Origin: Streblospio benedicti
Lineage: Eukaryota; Annelida; Polychaeta; Spionida; Spionidae
Direction: 5' to 3'
NCBI GenBank assembly: GCA_019095985.1
Contig: CM032662.1
Coordinates: 10,023,636 to 10,087,635 of the forward strand
Length of the DNA stretch: 64,000 bases
The position numbers and the translations under genes were made by a program. Below are positions 43,678 through 54,440 of the stretch, one piece after another; position 1 is the first letter of the stretch, and each line of letters opens with the position of its first letter. The notes under the pieces are model-generated. The model made no database searches. It saw only the letters and a list, made by a program, of their open reading frames with translations, and had not been told where the DNA came from.

Positions 43678-45856
43678 ATGGGCAAATATGAAATTCCCGA
43701 GCCTTTTGTGTGGGACGAGTCATTCAGAGTTTTCGTAAGTACTAATAAATATACTTAAATATAACAAGTTGCTGAACAACATGTGGATATGTCATGTGAT
43801 TCATGAACAAGAAACTTTTGCCGGGAATTAAGGTCAGTTTCTCAGATCACAACGTAATGTCAATTACTAGTACTAATAATGATTTATCAATAATAGCCGA
43901 CAACGACGCTAGCAGACCTATAAGATAGTTCTCACCATTTTGCTAATTAATGATGTGTATGTATGAAATAATTACCAAGCCTAATTGTGTTAGGCTAGAT
44001 CTACGCCGCTAGATATTAGCATTAACCCATGATGCCTCAAAATCAAATGTGCAATAAAATTAACAGCGTGTAAGGTTATTAGATCCAAGTGTTGTTCTGT
44101 CAGTTGTTCTGTCAGAATTCTCAGAATCCTAAGTGTGGCCATAAAACAGAAGTGTTATTGCATTTCTAGCTTTGTGTAAGCTCTTGCCCTCTGTTCTCCC
44201 TTCCAGTACGAGAACTTGGACGCAGAGCACAAGGGCCTGTTCACCGGCATTTTCGCCGTGGCAAACGAGCGCGACAATGCCGCCGTGCTGGTATCGCTCA
44301 AGGTGAAGGTCTCTGCGCACTTTGCTACAGAGGAGGTACGTAACAAACTCAGCTGCTTGCTGAATATATAAGATATGCCTGGGTTGCCATACATCAAAAT
44401 GAAAAATTTTCAAGATCATGGAAAAATCATTTCATTTTGAAACAGGGAAAAATAGAAAAAATGGGATAAATCAGGGAAAAAGCATGCAGGGAATTTTGAA
44501 ATTATTTATAAAAAAGTCATGCAAATCTGAGAATTTTTTCAATGGTGTAACTTTAGCATATATCCTTGACGTTTAATATAGCAGTGGTCACTGACTTGCC
44601 ATGTTAATATCAGAGTAGTCTAGTCCTTGCTACAACTGTTGTTTGTTGACTGCTGTGTTAACAAGTCTAAGTGGAAGAAACAACATCTTGCTTGCTTCTC
44701 ATTATTCGGAACTTTTGCCAACCAGTTGCAGAACGTTTTATCTTTCACAAAATTTAAAGGTTTAATTTTTTTTCATCAGTATGAATAAAAAATAAGTTCA
44801 ATCAGTTAAAAGTCATCACATCACATCACAAAAAAAACAATTAATTTTCATCAGGGGAAATGGTCTTAAATCAGGGAAAAATCAGGGAAATTTTGTTCCT
44901 GACTTTTTATGGAAACCCTGTATATAATGCACTTCGAGCATTTGCCTTTTCTGGGTTATTTTAGCATTTCCTCGCATTATCAGATGTTGTTAATATACAA
45001 GCTGTAGTGCAGTGGCCATTGCATCACCAATTTAAGTGCTTACTTTATAATATCAGATCCTTTCTAAAGTTTAGTTTACAAATAGATTTAAAGGTAAACA
45101 GGTCAATGTTTTTTTTCACATGTGATTGTTACTAATATATAGTTACTAATACTGCTTGTTCTTTGAAAACCGTAAAATAGTATTAAGATTACCAATTAAG
45201 ATAATCTTGTAGCCAACAAATTGTCTACATAGACTACAGTACTTCTCTGGTGGAACTGTTAGCATTTTAAAGCCATTAATATCCTGTAATTGCAGGCGAT
45301 GATGGCCAAGGCGAGCTATGACAACCTGGCTGACCACAAGGCGCTGCATGAAAAGTTTGTGTCTGACCTGGCAGCCGTCAACACAGCGGTGAATGAGGAC
45401 ACTCTCATCTTTGCTAAAGACTGGTGAGATCATTAAAGACACTTATTCAAATTCAGCAGTAATGTATTATGAGGAATGGGAGCTCATTAGTAGGGTGTGG
45501 CGTGTGAGAGGATGGATACTGGCATCCTTATTCCTGCATCATTTTGACTAGGTCTATGACTAGCAAGTAAGATAGTAAATTCCGGTAATTACATTCTATT
45601 AGTATTTCACGTAATCCTTGATCTGTTTTAATAAATGGGCGCTTATTTTTATATGCATACTAAATAATAAGTAATAGCAAATATTCAATAAATAATTTCC
45701 AGGTATGATGTTCCTAAGAATTTGAAGTAACTTTTTCTATTAGAATTTAATACAATCTCAATGTGAATAAAGGTTGATATTTTAATATCCATTTCTACCT
45801 TCAGGCTGGTAAATCACATCAAAGACATCGCCTTCCAGTACAAGGAAAAGTTGTAA
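43678..45856 (+). CDS. Hemerythrin/myohemerythrin-type O2-binding protein, 4 exons
   Basis: Hemerythrins bind O2 reversibly at a non-haem di-iron centre in a four-helix bundle. Exons 43678-43734, 44207-44335, 45296-45423 and 45805-45856 join in frame to 121 residues, the usual length. MGKYEIPEPFVWDESFRVF is close to sipunculan myohemerythrin. Iron-ligand histidines are present: H27 (LDAEHK), H57 and E61 (AHFATEE), H76 and H80 (DHKALHEKF), and H109 (WLVNHIK). The bridging Asp normally five residues after the last His is Ala114 here, with an Asp at 112 instead (NHIKDIAF against NHIKGTDF). All introns are GT/AG. AATAAA lies at 46096. No signal peptide, so it is probably intracellular. Confidence 0.95.
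44378..44920. mobile_element. CAGGGAAA-rich element in hemerythrin intron 2
   Basis: Ends CCTGGGTTGCCATA and TATGGAAACCCTG are inverted. The interior repeats CAGGGAAAAA and AATCAGGGAA several times. A diverged, shorter relative seems to lie at about 7715-7860 in copine intron 4. Confidence 0.65.
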
Positions 45857-46095
45857 ATTAAAGCTTCAATGAACAATGTTTTTATTTTTGGTATTTTATC
45901 ATGTGTTAGTGGATGTAGACTATTCCAGATAGCTGTAGTAATTCTCAGTGAACAATGAATACATATATACTATGGTAGCAGCAAAGTTCTATAGTATCTT
46001 TGGTAGCAGTATTCATTTTAAATTTATATTGTTAGATCATGATACATTTTTTTTTTAAAAGAATGTGATGCTTTTTCTAAAAATCATGGTTCCCA

Positions 46096-46101
46096 AATAA
46101 A
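46096..46101 (+). terminator. Polyadenylation signal of the hemerythrin gene
   Basis: AATAAA about 240 bases after the stop codon. The next gene is convergent on the minus strand, so the two 3' ends lie close together. Confidence 0.75.
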
Positions 46102-46315
46102 ATGATTATAAGTGTTTTGTGTTTGTTTTCTGTATCCATTTTTTATGATACATTATATAGTCATTTAAAAAAAAACACTTTTTTACAGCCCCAAAGATAC
46201 AGTTTGATTGTTTACCAATACTCTGCTTTTTTAGTTCATGAAAACAAAATTATTGAAATATTTAAGAAATATAAAATAAAAACAAAGATGAAATATATCA
46301 GGAATTTCTATGCGT

Positions 46316-46321
46316 TTTATT
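46316..46321 (-). terminator. Candidate polyadenylation signal of the coiled-coil gene
   Basis: TTTATT on the + strand reads AATAAA on the minus strand, about 225 bases after the stop codon. Confidence 0.45.
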
Positions 46322-46544
46322 TGTTCTATGGTATATGTAAACATGTGGAACTGGTTGATGTCAAATAGTACAAAAAATAAAATTAAAAATTAATACACAC
46401 AAAAAATACAGAGAACTACACAAGACTAACAAAAGTGGTCCACATAGTGTGTTGTGCAAATCTTGGACCATGGTCTGCAGAGCGCATGCGCATGTCTTAA
46501 TGCAGCATCCTGTCGGACATGCTCTCCACATGACCAGACGCTGT

Positions 46545-48097
46545 TTAAGCTTCAGTGTTTCTTGGTGGGTTGCGCATTGCACCCCCCACACCGCTGTGTG
46601 ATTCTGCATTAAGAAGGACGGACGCACTTTTCACATTACGCTTTAATTCATAATCACAGGCACGGGCTTCACCATCCATTCTGTCACTTGTGGATCCGTC
46701 AACCTAAAAATAATTATAAGCAATTTGTGTTAAAATGCATGTGGATGAATAATATGCCAATTAAATTAAGTAACACAATTTATCGAATTGTTTACATATG
46801 ATATGTTTGTTTATGTTCTTGTAGGTTGTAGGTCAGGAATAGGGTACAGGTTTTATACTGATACATCATATATCGTATATATGTATTGGTAATTATTTAC
46901 ATTAGAATTACAACTAGATTGTTAGCAGTTCTATAATATTGTGTAATGTAATGTTCAAACTCAATTAAAAAGAAATGTGTACTGTACCTTGATCCTGTTC
47001 AGGCGTGCGATCTTTGCTCTCAAGATTTGGATTTCTTTATGCATGGCCTTCTTATCTCTGGCACTATTGCAGGGTTTCTCATGAAGATTGTTTCGTTCAT
47101 CTTGTACGTGGCTTGCTAGCATATCTTTCTTGTTCTTCTCGTCTTCGAGATCTGAGTTTTTTCTTCTCAGTATGTTGTTATCATCTTGAGATCGTTTTAA
47201 TTTCTTGCTTAGTTCTTGATTAGTAGATTGATAAGCATAAGCTATCTTCATTCTAAGAATATCATCTTTCTTTTGATTTTTTTTAATCATTGTCTTGTTA
47301 CTTTCATCGTTCTCTTTTTCTTTTTGCTTCATTCTGTTTTTCATCTCCTTATTCTTTTCTCTGTATTCTTTTACAAGTTTCATCCGAATGATTTCGTCTT
47401 TAATCGCCATGTTTCTTATTTTCTCGTCTGTTTCGTCCACTGTTTCTTGTAACTGGGCAATCTTTTGGTCTTTGATCTTGCTTTCTTTGTGCATGGCCTT
47501 CTTGTCTCTGGCACTATCACACAGTTTTCCATGAAGATCGTTTCGTTCATCTTGTACCTCGCACGCTAGCATATCTTTCTTGGTCATATCTTCTTCCAGA
47601 CTTGATATTTTTCTTCGCAGTATGTTGTTGTCACCTTCAGACTTTTTTAATTTCTTGCTTAGTTCTTGATTAGCAGATTGATAAGCATAAGCTATTTTCA
47701 TTCTGAGGATGTCATCTTTTGCCTGAATTTTCTTTATCATTGTCTTGTTACTTGCATCATTTTCTTTTTCTTTTTGCTTCATTCTATTTTTCATCTCCTC
47801 ATTCTTTTCTCTATATGCTTTTATAAGTTTCATCCGAATCATTTCGTCTTTACTCTCCATGTCTTTTATTTTTATGTTTCTTTCGTCTACTGTTTGTTGA
47901 AGCTGAGCAATTTTCTTGTCCTTGATCAAATTCTGTTCTTCCAATTCCTCTATGCGTTTTCCCATGGACTCAATCATATAACTGACTTCTCTCAAACCAT
48001 ATGTTTTTTCAGTCTCACCTTCAAAACAGTTTTCTCCCACTTTCCTCAAATATTCTAGAGCATTTTGCACGTCACTCTTGTTACAATTCGCCATCAT
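46545..48097 (-). CDS. Coiled-coil protein with two 150-residue repeats, 2 exons
   Basis: Exon 1 (48097-46988, 370 codons, ending ATCAAG before GTACAG) joins in phase to exon 2 (46703-46545, after TTTTTAG), giving 422 residues. Start: two ATGs in tandem at 48097 and 48094. Residues 1-56 are unique (LEYLRKVGENCFEGETEKTY). Residues 57-206 and 207-356 are collinear repeats with no gap (KDKKIAQLQQTVDE against KDQKIAQLQETVDE; KNRMKQKEKEN, DDILRMKIAYAYQS and NNILRRK in both). Inside each repeat, RMK..AY units recur 44 residues apart, suggesting older duplication. The sequence is highly charged and helical throughout, a likely coiled coil. The last exon is unstructured (VDGSTSDRMDGEA). Family not recognised; a structural or scaffold role is only inference. 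Confidence 0.8.
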
Positions 48098-48099
48098 TC

Positions 48100-48960
48100 A
48101 ACACAATTTTGCCAATTTATTTGGAATAATTCTCAAAAATATATTCTCATATAATTGATCTAGCTGTGCGTAACTAATACGTGACTAGCAACTACAACAT
48201 ACGTAAGTCGTAGCTTGGAACGTAACGTCCCTGTATTCCATAGAAAGAGATTTCTGGAAACGTTACGTTGAACATTTTATCAGATGCGTTAAACGTTATT
48301 CTTGAAGTGCGCGTTTTTAGGGTCTAGTCCTAAAAATAATAGCTCTGATCAATCTGACATAGTTAATGAATGAAACTCCTTGACTGTGCCCGGTCGGTGA
48401 AAATTAGGAGGAAAAAACACAATACCAACATGTCTCTTTGGAAAATGGGGTGTTATTCTTTGACGGAGAAAAAACCGTGCGCAATGTAGTAATTATGAGG
48501 CTCCCAAAGCTCCAGAGGGCTCAGCTGAGTGTCACGTGCTCTGCTGACTATAGACTGTGGCAACTCTCCGGGTTGGTGATTGATTGATTGACATTCTTCA
48601 AGATCTAATGAACCTAGGATAGCACATGAAAGCGTATACTATATGTAATGCTTATGTCCAATGTGGTCCTTGTTTGTTTGGCAGGTTAGGTAACAAACTG
48701 AGCCATGGGTGTACTGGAGAGATCACACTAGCTATAGTTTTCAAATTAGGCGAGTTCTTTTACGTGCAGAGGGGAGGGGGGGGGGGGCTCTCCTCTACAC
48801 GGAACACGCCGTTTTAAATAAAGGTAAAACATGCCCAAACTCACACAACACGTGGTGGGCTGGCGAACGTGACGTGTGGACGTGACAAAAACTGACAGCT
48901 CCACCCTCAGCCGCTATCAACAGGTGTTTTATGACGACATCATCGAATGAACCTCATGTG
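48100..48960. other. Upstream of the coiled-coil gene; repeat-bearing
   Basis: 48180-48310 is rich in AACGTTA-type words, as is 1740-1860. 48540-48620 has a GATT run. 48675-48770 is a copy of the dispersed repeat seen at 8500-8625, followed by a long G run (48772-48788). No gene seen. Confidence 0.5.
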
Positions 48961-48967
48961 TGTAATG

Positions 48968-49868
48968 CTAAGTATCATGCACGTGCAACGTACTACAGTG
49001 TATTGTGCACGTACGCTGGATATATGCATTAATGAGGTCAGACAGTTTTTTCATGTTGATGTTCGCCGTTTTCTTCATACCTTGGAGTACAGCCATGGCA
49101 TCAACAATTAGAACTCTATGCTGAGAATCCCCTTCCCAATCCTCAACCATAGAAGGAGTACTAGTTGATTGTGTTCTTCCAGGTTCATACTTCTCCATTG
49201 CATGCATAAGACTAGCCTTGTCCGCAGGGATGTAAAGTGAGCCATCTACAGCACACAAAGACCGAGGCGCAACTGACATTTCATACTCTCCGATGGTTTC
49301 CTCTAGTTTAGGAACAAGTTCTAGTCTACTAGTTTGGATGGTGAGGAACCGTCCTGGAAGCTCCCTTTCTTCACGCAATTTGATCACCTTATCTCCCACT
49401 TTCACTTTGGTCTTTAACATCATAGGAAAATGTTTTTAGCTTCAATTTCTTCATTGGGTCCCATAATGATACACTCGAACTTTTCTTCAATCTGTCGCAG
49501 ACAAACTCTTCAAAGCGCTTTTGACCCTTTTCTGAGAAGCGTAAAATGTCGTCTTTATCCTTGTCTGGTACCAAAGCTGATGAAGCTATATTCTTCAAGG
49601 GAGTCTTTTCTCTAAAAATATTTCCTTCACAGTGCTTCATTATTGACTCTTTAATTCTCAAAGCATTATTTGTCATCCTTAGAGACACATCTCCTGTAAG
49701 TTGGTAATGTTCATTCTTTGATGATTCAGTGGCCTTGGGAAAACTATTCAGATACTGCTTCACTATATATAAGAGATACGGGACACGAGGCCACCCACTC
49801 TCCTGCATCCATAGAGAGATCTTTTTCTGTTGCTCACTAATTTCAATGAGAGCAGGTGCGCGCACCAA
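48968..49868 (-). pseudogene. Broken copy of an uncharacterised invertebrate protein family
   Basis: Two minus-strand frames overlap near 49400-49420. The first reads WPRVPYLLYIVKQYLNSFP, LTGDVSLRMTNNALRIKES and MKKLKLKTFSYD; the second continues VKVGDKVIKLREERELPGR, EETIGEYEMSVAPRSLCAVD and HRVLIVDAMAVLQGMKKT. From memory, proteins with the pattern KVGDKVxxLKExRxLFxR and GTYEFSVVPRSxFxxDGS occur as many copies in corals and molluscs and have no known function. One base of frame change and an early end (after NAYIQRT, near a GTACGT donor-like site) indicate a decayed or partly exonic copy. Confidence 0.55.
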
Positions 49869-49995
49869 TCTCGAGAAAGCTCTGGGTACGAGATTTGGAG
49901 GTCACCCTGAAGGATTTCATGGTGGTAGCGCCGAGGAACAAGAACTACACAGGAAGATTAATTGGCGAGTCGATCGGAATACGTGAAGTCATGTC
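49853..49995 (+). other. Coding-like islet, possible orphan exon
   Basis: After an acceptor-like AGAGCAG the + frame reads ISRKLWVRDLEVTLKDF, then MVVAPRNKNYTGRLIGES, with mostly G/C third positions, unlike the flanks. No ATG or stop borders it closely. I do not recognise it; it could be an exon of a gene whose other parts are outside the window, or a relic. Confidence 0.3.
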
Positions 49996-50106
49996 ATCAT
50001 TTATTATATTGACATGTGATATACAGAATATACATACAAAATACGAAATTATTAATATTATCACCCAGCAAATACTGGCTTACAAGTAAGTTGAAAACAA
50101 TGATGT

Positions 50107-50440
50107 GCTTCCGTCGCCGAATGGATAGGCAGTGGGACTCGTGACCAGAAGGTCGTGGGTTCGATTCCCGGCCGGGTCTGATGGTGGGTGTTGAGCAAAC
50201 CTACCTCTAACAGGTTGCACACTGCTCCGTGGTACCTACACGTTAAATAGGTACAGGTCAGGCGAGTGAACGCTAATGTGATTGATTAGCACGTCTGCGC
50301 TACGGTAGCTAAAATATGTGGCGTATGCTCCCCAGGGAGTTGAGAAAGATATAGTGTGACAAGGATGCCAATGACCTGGTGTGTCGTCTGTTCCTTCGGG
50401 AAAAAAGACCATAAACCAGAAATTTACATTTACATTTTTA
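50107..50440 (+). repeat. tRNA-derived SINE, best full-length copy
   Basis: The tRNA-like head has box A (GTCGCCGAATGG, 50113-50124) and box B (GGTTCGATTCC, 50158-50168). The body follows with GGTTGCACACTGCTCCGTGG, GTTAAATAGGTACAGGTC and GAACGCTAATGTG, then AATGACCTGGTGTG and a short AT tail with ATTTACATTT. No intact tRNA fold or CCA, so it is not a tRNA gene. At least five other copies are in this window. Confidence 0.9.
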
Positions 50441-50954
50441 TATATATATAGCAGGCAAATACGTGACACCGGCTACCGTCTGCTCCACCCGGCGGTCACG
50501 TGATCTACCATGGCGGTCATGTGACCAACTGAAGTTTTCATTCGATCCAAACATATTGGCTGTTGAGAAAACAGTGAATGCGTGCCGTAGAGCAAAATTT
50601 AGGTTTCAATGTGTATCTTAGGTTATTCTTTAAAACATAATACATATTTTACCGTAACTTTGAAATTTCTTACATTTTTTCATTAAAGGTGGAATGGCCA
50701 GAATGAAACTGAACATAAATGATGCATGATCTGCATTTTTAGTGCCACCTGAAATCGGCGATGATGTCTAGTGAAAATGGGCTGGGTAGTAGTGAGTACT
50801 ACCAGGACAAGCTAATGTGGATAAGAGAGTGAGCAACTGATGATAATTGATTATTGCAAATACGTGTCATGAATCTAGTAAAAACTACAATTTTGTATCC
50901 AGATTTTTAAAACATGTCAAGGTATGAAGCATGTCATTGAACATCTATCAGTCA

Positions 50955-51234
50955 GTAGCAGATCTAAGTGTTGTTGTCTTGTTGTTTTTTGGGAGGGGGG
51001 GGGGGCTCGGCGGAAAAACCCCACCCACCCCTATTTATATTAAAGAGGAACACAATTGTAAGCATGTAATCCAAGGCTATTTTATATGACAAATTGGTGC
51101 TGAAAATGGTTTCAGAATGCACCTGTGAGCACACAGAAATCAAAACTTTCACGGGCGAGCATGCACCGGAACCCACCCACCCGCCCCCCAGCATGGGCAT
51201 GCCTGCGACACGCAAATCCTGGATCTGCCCATAC
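50955..51234. mobile_element. MITE-like repeat with GGCAGATCC-type ends, copy 2
   Basis: Starts AGCAGATCTAAG with a G-run, ends AATCCTGGATCTGCCCATAC. The interior block TTTTATATGACAAATTGGTG with GAATGCACCTGTGAG recurs at about 56235-56295, where it also ends in C runs. Confidence 0.55.
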
Positions 51235-51277
51235 TCTTTAGTATGCTCCTACAAGCCCCCCCCCACGCCAATGTTTG

Positions 51278-51438
51278 CATAGGCAGATCCAGGGGGGGGG
51301 GCGTAGGGGGCCCGCCCCCCCTTTTCCCACCAAACTACTTCATTTTCATAGGGTTTTTCATGAAGTTCCGTAAGTGCACCCCCCTTTTCCTTACGTGCGC
51401 CCCCCCCCCCCTTTATAAAAACCTGGATATGCCTATGC
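51278..51438. mobile_element. MITE, GGCAGATCCAGG family, copy 3
   Basis: The ends GCATAGGCAGATCCAGG and CCTGGATATGCCTATGC are inverted. The interior carries G/C runs and TACTTCATTTTCATAGG, the reverse complement of which is found in copy 1. Confidence 0.75.
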
Positions 51439-51549
51439 GCCAGTGTGCTTTGTGCAATACCCAGTCGAACATTTACGAATGCTATTCCCCGACTTTGGTC
51501 ATAGGTCCATAGGGGAGATACATATTTTTGTATTGCATTTCTTTATTGC

Positions 51550-52740
51550 CATCTGGCACAAACTTTGAACTTATAAAACACACATTTACAAAAAGGATAT
51601 TATACCAGCCAGACTAGTTGCCTTACATGTCACATACAACGTTAGTCTATGCCTAAGAAATATATAAATATGTTTATAGATTGATAAGAAGTTGAACTTA
51701 GCACTTTATGGGAATGGGAGAGAATGAAAATAGCAATTTTCAAATAATACACGGCTGCGTAATTCAATGATTATTTGATGTATTGCCTGAAGTATCCTTA
51801 ATGATACTTTTGTTGTTGGTCATTAAGGAATTCTACTTATTATTCAGTTCTAAAATCATCAGAAGTCTGATATAAATATAAAAACGGGCATGGGGGAACG
51901 GATTTTTATATCTCGAGGGTGGGTTGATGATTAACAAAGACCACAACATAACCTATACTAAGCACAATATTATTGAATAATACAAGTTTCATCTGCATAT
52001 TTGTCATAATGTGAATGTCAAGGTCATAAGTCAAACTCATGAATTTGTGAACAAAATTTATTATTCTACAAAGATTTCAAATAGCACATCTCATTACTAT
52101 AGCAATATAAACTACAATGTACACATGAACTTATGAAAAACGTATCATACCAGCCAGACTAGTTGGCTTCCATGTTACATGAAACATCTAATTAAAACAT
52201 CTAATTAAATGAGTGAATCCATACTTAAGAAATATGTAAATATGAATATAAATATGAATATAGATAGAGATGAACTTTAACTTAGTACCTTAAGGAGTGC
52301 TCAACCATGTGAATGGGAAAGAATGAAATTATCAATTGTCAAATAATACATGGCGACGTAAATTCAAAGTGTTTGTTGTATTAACTTAATTACCTTAACT
52401 ACATGTATCCTACAACTTTATTCTACCAAGATTTCACGTTCTTCACATAGGAGTGTATTTTATCACTATAGCAATATATACTACAGATAAAATAATATTA
52501 CGAAAAACATGGCAATTTCCACATTTGTGTGACTATAATTATTAAACCTCATTTAAGAACAAACTTATTTATTCTACCAATATTTTAACATTCTTCTCAC
52601 ATAGGTCTATATTATATTGCTATAGCAATATATACTACAATGTACACATAGTATTATAATACGAAAACAATAATGGCCATGATCTTCACATATATGTGAC
52701 CATAATTAATAAACTTCACTTAACAACCTAATAAACGTCA
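51550..52740. repeat. Degenerate tandem array downstream of the bZIP gene
   Basis: Blocks repeat in the same order: ACCAGCCAGACTAGTTG at about 51605 and 52151; AATAATACACGG or AATAATACATGG at 51744 and 52342; CTATAGCAATATA at 52096, 52467 and 52619. The unit is several hundred bases and diverged. No coding potential. Confidence 0.65.
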
Positions 52741-52862
52741 CAAAAACTCAATTACACGACACTTTCATGCACAAAGATCATTGTAATAAAAGTTTGCCCA
52801 CTAGAAATTCAAATAATAATAATAATAATAATATCCTGCGACCTTCAAAGTCCATTTAAATC

Positions 52863-54271
52863 TTAAAAACGTCCTCCTTGTCCTTTACTTAAAAGTTGCA
52901 GAATTTCAGAATTGCGATCAAGTAAGACTGCATTAGTCTCTTCAAGAACCCTAATTCTTTCTGTTGCAGCCGCCAACTCCTCTGCCATCTTGCCCTTCTC
53001 CGCCTCCAACTCGGCCACCCGGCCGTCCAGCGAGCTCTCCTTCATTCTCCGTTTGAGCCTGGACTTCCGGGCGGCCTCGTTGTTTCGCGCCCGCTTGGCC
53101 GCGTAGTCGGCCTCCTTCTCCTCATCGGGAATTCGTGCCCGTTTCCTGCGCCCGTTCGGACCGGGCACGGTGAGCACGGATGAGGAGGAGGAGGGGGCTG
53201 TTGGTGCCGAGATGCTGCCGCCGGGCACCACGGCGGGGTTGGGGGCGGCTGATGTCGCATAGTTGGGGTAGAGCTGTGAGTTGTAGGTGATGGGGATGGG
53301 CGTCACTGTGGAGATGGGGTTGCCCGTGACGGGGAGGGCGTCTAGGGCCACGGAGACGTGGGCGGTAGTGGTGTCATATGACGCCAAGGTCCACTGATGG
53401 ACGTGGTTGTTTCCTACAAGAAAGGATTGAGAATTAGAGAATGTTACTTTTTGTTGTGCCTTAGAGAATTCTCTTATAGTAATAGCAAAAACAACAAAAC
53501 TGGGGCGCCAACAATGACAGATCCAGGGATTTTAGGGGGGGGGGGCGCACCTAATCGATCACATACGTTTCATACGCACGATCGATGGCGAACATGCCGA
53601 AAAGCCCATGAAAAAGACGTACTTAGTGGGGAAGTAGGTGGGGGGGCGACCTTCTGCACACACCCTGCACCCTGGGTCTGCCTATGGCCAAAGCCCTTCC
53701 CAAGTTCTGCAACTTCTACCCGGCAGAAGCAAGAGTTTTGACAGTTTACTGTCGGGTCACATGCTTATGTTCTAATGCCAATGCCGTGGTGTATAAAGAT
53801 GTAAATGTAGCCTTTCTAGAAGTAGTCCTTAAGTGTATAAGTGTACTCCTTAAGTGTAAAAAAGATGTAAATGTAACCTTTTTAGTAGTAGTCCTTTTTA
53901 ATCTTAAAGATAAATACTTTGTTATAAAAATTATGTGATGTTCTGCTTTCAAAATCTTGGCCCAAACATTTGGTCTTGACTTAAGCACATAACTATATTT
54001 TTAAGCACCTTGGATTTAAACAATACTCATAATGAGAATATTAAAGCACTGAATCCAAATTTCCTGTACTATCAAGACTGTTTGGTACAAGTGCTGAACA
54101 TCATATTTTGTTCAAATATGAAAAGTAATTACCACCATGACCTAAACATAATTAGTGTGATAAAAACACTTTAATAACAGATTCTTGATATAAATTTAGT
54201 AGTTTGATATTCTAATATTTCTAAAATAAAAAAAATAAAATTTTAAATGAATTACCTATTGTGTTATCCAT
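52863..54271 (-). CDS. bZIP transcription factor, 2 exons
   Basis: Exon 1 (54271-54256: MDNTI plus one base, before GTAATT) joins exon 2 (53413-52863, after TTTCTTGTAG) in frame, giving 188 residues. The N-terminus is Thr/Ser/Pro/Ala-rich, a possible activation region. The basic region is at about 108-131 (YAAKRARNNEAARKSR, LKRRMKE), matching the DNA-contacting pattern N-x-x-A-A-x-S/C-R. A zipper follows with heptad positions L134, L141, M148, A155, L162, L169 and I176. The NNEAARKSR core is closer to fungal GCN4 (NTEAARRSR) than to C/EBP (NNIAVRKSR) or PAR bZIPs. It should bind DNA as a dimer in the nucleus. Neighbours give no hint of targets. Exon 2 is GC-rich, unlike its flanks. Confidence 0.85.
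53512..53686. mobile_element. MITE, GGCAGATCCAGG family, copy 4, in the bZIP intron
   Basis: Begins ACAATGACAGATCCAGG and ends CCTGGGTCTGCCTATGG, with G runs and GATCGATGGCG inside, as in copy 1 (GATCGATGACG). Confidence 0.75.
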
Positions 54272-54440
54272 GTTCCAATAAATACACAATTGAACAACTT
54301 TTGTACTACAACAATCGCAACTGCACAGGAACCAGATAAGGTGTGTTCTCTTGGGTGCTTACTTCCAAAGTGAAGATAAAATATGATTAGATTATGGGTG
54401 TGTCTGTGCTCTTCTGTATGTAAGATATCAAACACATTTG

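Noticed and set aside
47005-48058. + strand hydrophobic ORFs opposite the coiled-coil gene
   Set aside because: Phe/Leu/Ser-rich frames are the mirror of Lys/Glu-rich codons on the minus strand.
50108-50180. Possible tRNA gene
   Set aside because: Box A and box B are present, but the acceptor stem does not close and the sequence continues into a body shared by other copies, so it is a SINE head.
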